DNA from: Pseudomonadota bacterium
GTDB lineage: Bacteria > Pseudomonadota > Alphaproteobacteria > UBA8366 > JADFVY01
Assembly (NCBI GenBank): GCA_015222795.1
Contig: JADFVY010000429.1
Location: 1-7,714, forward strand
Reading direction: 5' to 3'
Length of the DNA: 7,714 bases
Part shown: positions 6,283 through 7,714 of the stretch, piece by piece
Numbering within the stretch: the stretch's first letter is position 1
Layout: each line of letters starts with the position of its first letter
Made by a program: the position numbers and the translations under genes
Notes under the pieces: model-generated
Told to the model about the DNA's origin: nothing
Database searches by the model: none
The model's input: only the letters and a program-made list of their open reading frames with translations

Positions 6283-7323
6283 TTAATTCCCCAACAGCCG
6301 GGCGCGGACGGTGCGCGGGGATTCCCCCGTCCACCGGCGCACCGCGCGCGAGAAGGCGGATAGCTCGGAATAGCCCAGCAGGAAAGCGATCTCCGAGAAG
6401 GGCAGTTGGCGCTGCTTCATATACATCATCGACAGGTCGCGTCGGGTCATTTCCACCAGGTCCTTGTAAACCACGCCCTCCCGGCTTAACTCGCGCTTGA
6501 TGGCGGCGGGCGAGAGGCGCAGTTCATGGGCGACGGTATCGAGCGGTGGATAGCCGTTGGGCAGTCTGGTGCGGATTATGGTGCGGACCTGGCTGATCAG
6601 CGACGTCTCGCCCTCGGGCAGTGCCGATAACTGCTCCAGGCAGGTCTGCATCATGGTCATCAGGTTCAGGTCGCGGCCCGGCATCGGCCGGTCCATGATT
6701 TCCGGGCGGAACAACAGCGCATTGGCCGGCTGCGAGAAATAGACCGGCGCGCCGAAGGCGTTTTCATGCTCGCGCGATTCTACCGGGTTGGGATGCTCGA
6801 AATGCACTTCCTCGGGCGCCCAGCCGGCGCCATAACATTCCCGGAACACGTTCAGGAACATGCCCAGCGACAGCTCTGCATCCTGGCGGCGTTCAATGAT
6901 ATCGGGGGCCTGGATCTGATATTCCAGCCGCACCAGACCGTCCTCGTCGTGCACCAGCCGCATCAGCGACGAAGCCTGGTGATAGGCGAAAAAATCGACC
7001 ATGTTTTCCAGCGCGCTGCCCAGCGTCGGCGAGGATATGATGGCATAGCCCCACAGGCCAAGGTCGCGCGGCTGGAACTGGTTGCCGAACCACAGGCCGA
7101 AATTATCGTTGCCGGTCAGCCGCGAGCCTTCCTCGAACAGATTGCAGAACGAGCTGAGTTTCAGCTTCAGGGTCGGCGCGCCCGCCATGCTGGGCGCGAT
7201 GCCGGAATGGCCGAAAATCCGGTCAACGTCGCCATGCAGGCGTTCGATATAATCGACAATACCCGTTGCGGCCGAAGCCAGTACGATCGGTGCGGTTCCG
7301 TCCTGGACCCTATTGGGCTCCAT
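6283..7323 (-). CDS. AraC-family transcriptional regulator (Arabinose_bd-type N-terminal domain)
   Basis: This 346-residue DNA-binding protein has the N-terminal ligand or dimerisation domain of the Arabinose_bd AraC subgroup (about residues 20-215; GLWGYAIISSPTLGSALE near 89-106 is typical). The C-terminal AraC domain spans about 242-346, with two helix-turn-helix units near 258-281 (LDTVAHELRLSPAAIKRELS) and 307-330. The second includes the family signature FSEIAFLLGYSELSAFSRAV followed by RRWTGESPRTVR. I chose the ATG at 7321-7323, giving MEPNRV and the usual family length. A GTG 57 bases upstream (7378-7380) would add 19 unrelated residues and sits inside the putative operator. GGACAGGG and AAGGCGG lie just before the chosen start. 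It is convergent with the SDR and the nearest candidate regulator of the importer; ligand and direction of control are unknown. Confidence 0.9.
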   Translation of the reverse strand: MEPNRVQDGTAPIVLASAATGIVDYIERLHGDVDRIFGHSGIAPSMAGAPTLKLKLSSFCNLFEEGSRLTGNDNFGLWFGNQFQPRDLGLWGYAIISSPTLGSALENMVDFFAYHQASSLMRLVHDEDGLVRLEYQIQAPDIIERRQDAELSLGMFLNVFRECYGAGWAPEEVHFEHPNPVESREHENAFGAPVYFSQPANALLFRPEIMDRPMPGRDLNLMTMMQTCLEQLSALPEGETSLISQVRTIIRTRLPNGYPPLDTVAHELRLSPAAIKRELSREGVVYKDLVEMTRRDLSMMYMKQRQLPFSEIAFLLGYSELSAFSRAVRRWTGESPRTVRARLLGN

Positions 7324-7340
7324 ATCCCTGTCCGCCTTGA

Positions 7341-7354
7341 ATAATTTATATTTT
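7341..7354. promoter_or_regulatory. AT-rich 14-mer in the regulator's upstream region
   Basis: ATAATTTATATTTT is identical to 997-1010. On the regulator's strand it reads AAAATATAAATTAT, 18-31 bases before the ATG, so it could supply the -10 region of the regulator's own promoter. Confidence 0.3.
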
Positions 7355-7374
7355 AATTTTGGCGTGCGGGATGA

Positions 7375-7386
7375 TTGCACAGGTGC
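7375..7386. promoter_or_regulatory. Second copy of the dyad core, candidate autoregulatory site
   Basis: TTGCACAGGTGC is identical to positions 950-961 of the perfect dyad, but here the right arm decays (GTGCTC rather than GTGCAA). It lies 52-63 bases before the regulator's start codon, near where a -35 element would be. That fits a self-regulated promoter. Confidence 0.4.
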
Positions 7387-7451
7387 TCCGGTTTAATCAA
7401 GCAGGGTTAAGCGCACGCGCGGCGAGACCGGCTTGACGGCGACGGCGGGGC

Positions 7452-7619
7452 TCAATGTACCTGGCATTCGGCCTCGGCCACCATGATCACGGCTTCGTCG
7501 CCCAATCTAAACCGCCCGCGCGTCCATTCCCGAACGCGCGCCAGGGCCTCCAGATGCGCCGGGTTCCCGCGGATGTTGCCTGGTGGTCTAGTGGTCTCCA
7601 CCCAACGGATGGTACCCAC
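7452..7619 (-). pseudogene. Short reading frame resembling the N-terminal half of a conserved small protein; probably decayed
   Basis: A frame starting at GTG (7617-7619) encodes 55 residues including GNIRGNPAHLEALARVREWT, then RARFRLGDEAVIMVAEAECQVH and a TGA at 7452-7454. It reads like a real protein. From memory it resembles the start of a small alphaproteobacterial protein of about 85-105 residues that continues with a Cys and a GCPP-type motif after the AEL-type segment. Here the frame stops right after Cys52, and the codons beyond the TGA (Ala-Pro-Pro and on) soon lose resemblance. No ribosome site precedes the GTG, and an in-frame TAA lies just upstream. A truncated remnant is likeliest. 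A genuine 55-residue peptide remains possible. The family recall is unverified, and no function is claimed. Confidence 0.4.
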
Positions 7620-7624
7620 GGGGC

Positions 7625-7637
7625 GGCTTTACAAGCC
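7625..7637. repeat. Small inverted repeat GGCTT-TAC-AAGCC, echoed at 7706-7714
   Basis: Five-base perfect arms. The inner CTTTACAAG (7627-7635) recurs in inverted orientation as CTTGTAAAG at 7706-7714, the very end of the window, enclosing the GC-rich hairpin. Confidence 0.25.
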
Positions 7638-7651
7638 CACCGGCCGCGTTG

Positions 7652-7684
7652 CGCGCCGCTTGCGATGCCCGGCATCGCGGCGCG
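7652..7684. repeat. Strong GC-rich hairpin, REP-like or terminator-like
   Basis: Inner arms GCGATGC (7662-7668) and GCATCGC (7672-7678) close a 3-base loop. Outer arms CGCGCC (7652-7657) and GGCGCG (7679-7684) add six pairs across a 4-base bulge. No T-run follows on either strand. It could be a palindromic repeat unit or a transcript 3'-end structure for a gene beyond the right edge. Confidence 0.4.
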
Positions 7685-7714
7685 ACACGCGCCTTGCCGG
7701 ATGAACTTGTAAAG

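Noticed and set aside
5459..6334. Minus-strand frame of 291 codons
   Set aside because: It mirrors the SDR, whose catalytic residues are all present on the plus strand.
7324..7380. Upstream GTG start for the AraC-type regulator adding 19 residues
   Set aside because: The extension is Lys/Arg-rich and unlike the family, is encoded by the AT-rich promoter-like stretch and overlaps the putative operator; the ATG at 7323 gives the normal length.
7575..7640. tRNA-like words (TGGTCTAGTGGT on plus, CTTGTAAA loop and GGGTACCATCC on minus)
   Set aside because: I could not build an anticodon stem of five pairs or an acceptor stem on either strand, so a tRNA is not supported.
7455..7712. Plus-strand frames at the right end
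   Set aside because: They run antisense to the better-looking small protein frame and across the hairpin, with no ribosome site.

Overview
The window looks like chromosomal DNA of an alphaproteobacterium, probably a Rhodospirillales-type lineage. Coding regions are GC-rich by eye, codon use is the same across all genes, and the gene types (Porin_4-like porin, Tat-exported binding protein, many ABC transporters with SDRs) fit that group. The assignment is an inference and no marker gene is present.

Layout. Positions 1-734 hold the 5' part of an outer-membrane porin gene on the minus strand, running off the left edge. Positions 735-1348 are a 614-base divergent control region with no convincing gene but several dyads and repeats. 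From 1349 to 5421 there is a complete four-gene polyamine-type (PotABCD-like) ABC importer on the plus strand, in the order binding protein, ATPase, permease 1, permease 2. An SDR oxidoreductase (5474-6253) follows in the same direction. Convergent to it, on the minus strand, is an AraC-family regulator with an Arabinose_bd-type N-terminal domain (6283-7323). The right end (7324-7714) holds the regulator's upstream region, a short decayed-looking reading frame (7452-7619, minus) and a strong GC-rich hairpin.

How the parts fit together (inference). The porin may let a small solute through the outer membrane, the binding protein captures it in the periplasm, the ATPase and two permeases import it, and the SDR may oxidise or reduce it or a derivative. 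The AraC-type protein is the obvious local regulator. One link supports this: a perfect 20-base dyad in the porin/transporter control region (947-966) shares an identical 12-base core with a site just upstream of the regulator gene (7375-7386), and both lie near an identical AT-rich 14-mer. The substrate cannot be named from sequence. The binding protein keeps the aromatic W-x-x-Y of the PotD class, but the stretch where PotD carries Ser83/Tyr85 is different.

I see no phage, CRISPR, insertion sequence, toxin-antitoxin or defence gene. The protein-coding part is a fairly ordinary transport-plus-metabolism module; the less explained material is in the intergenic DNA.
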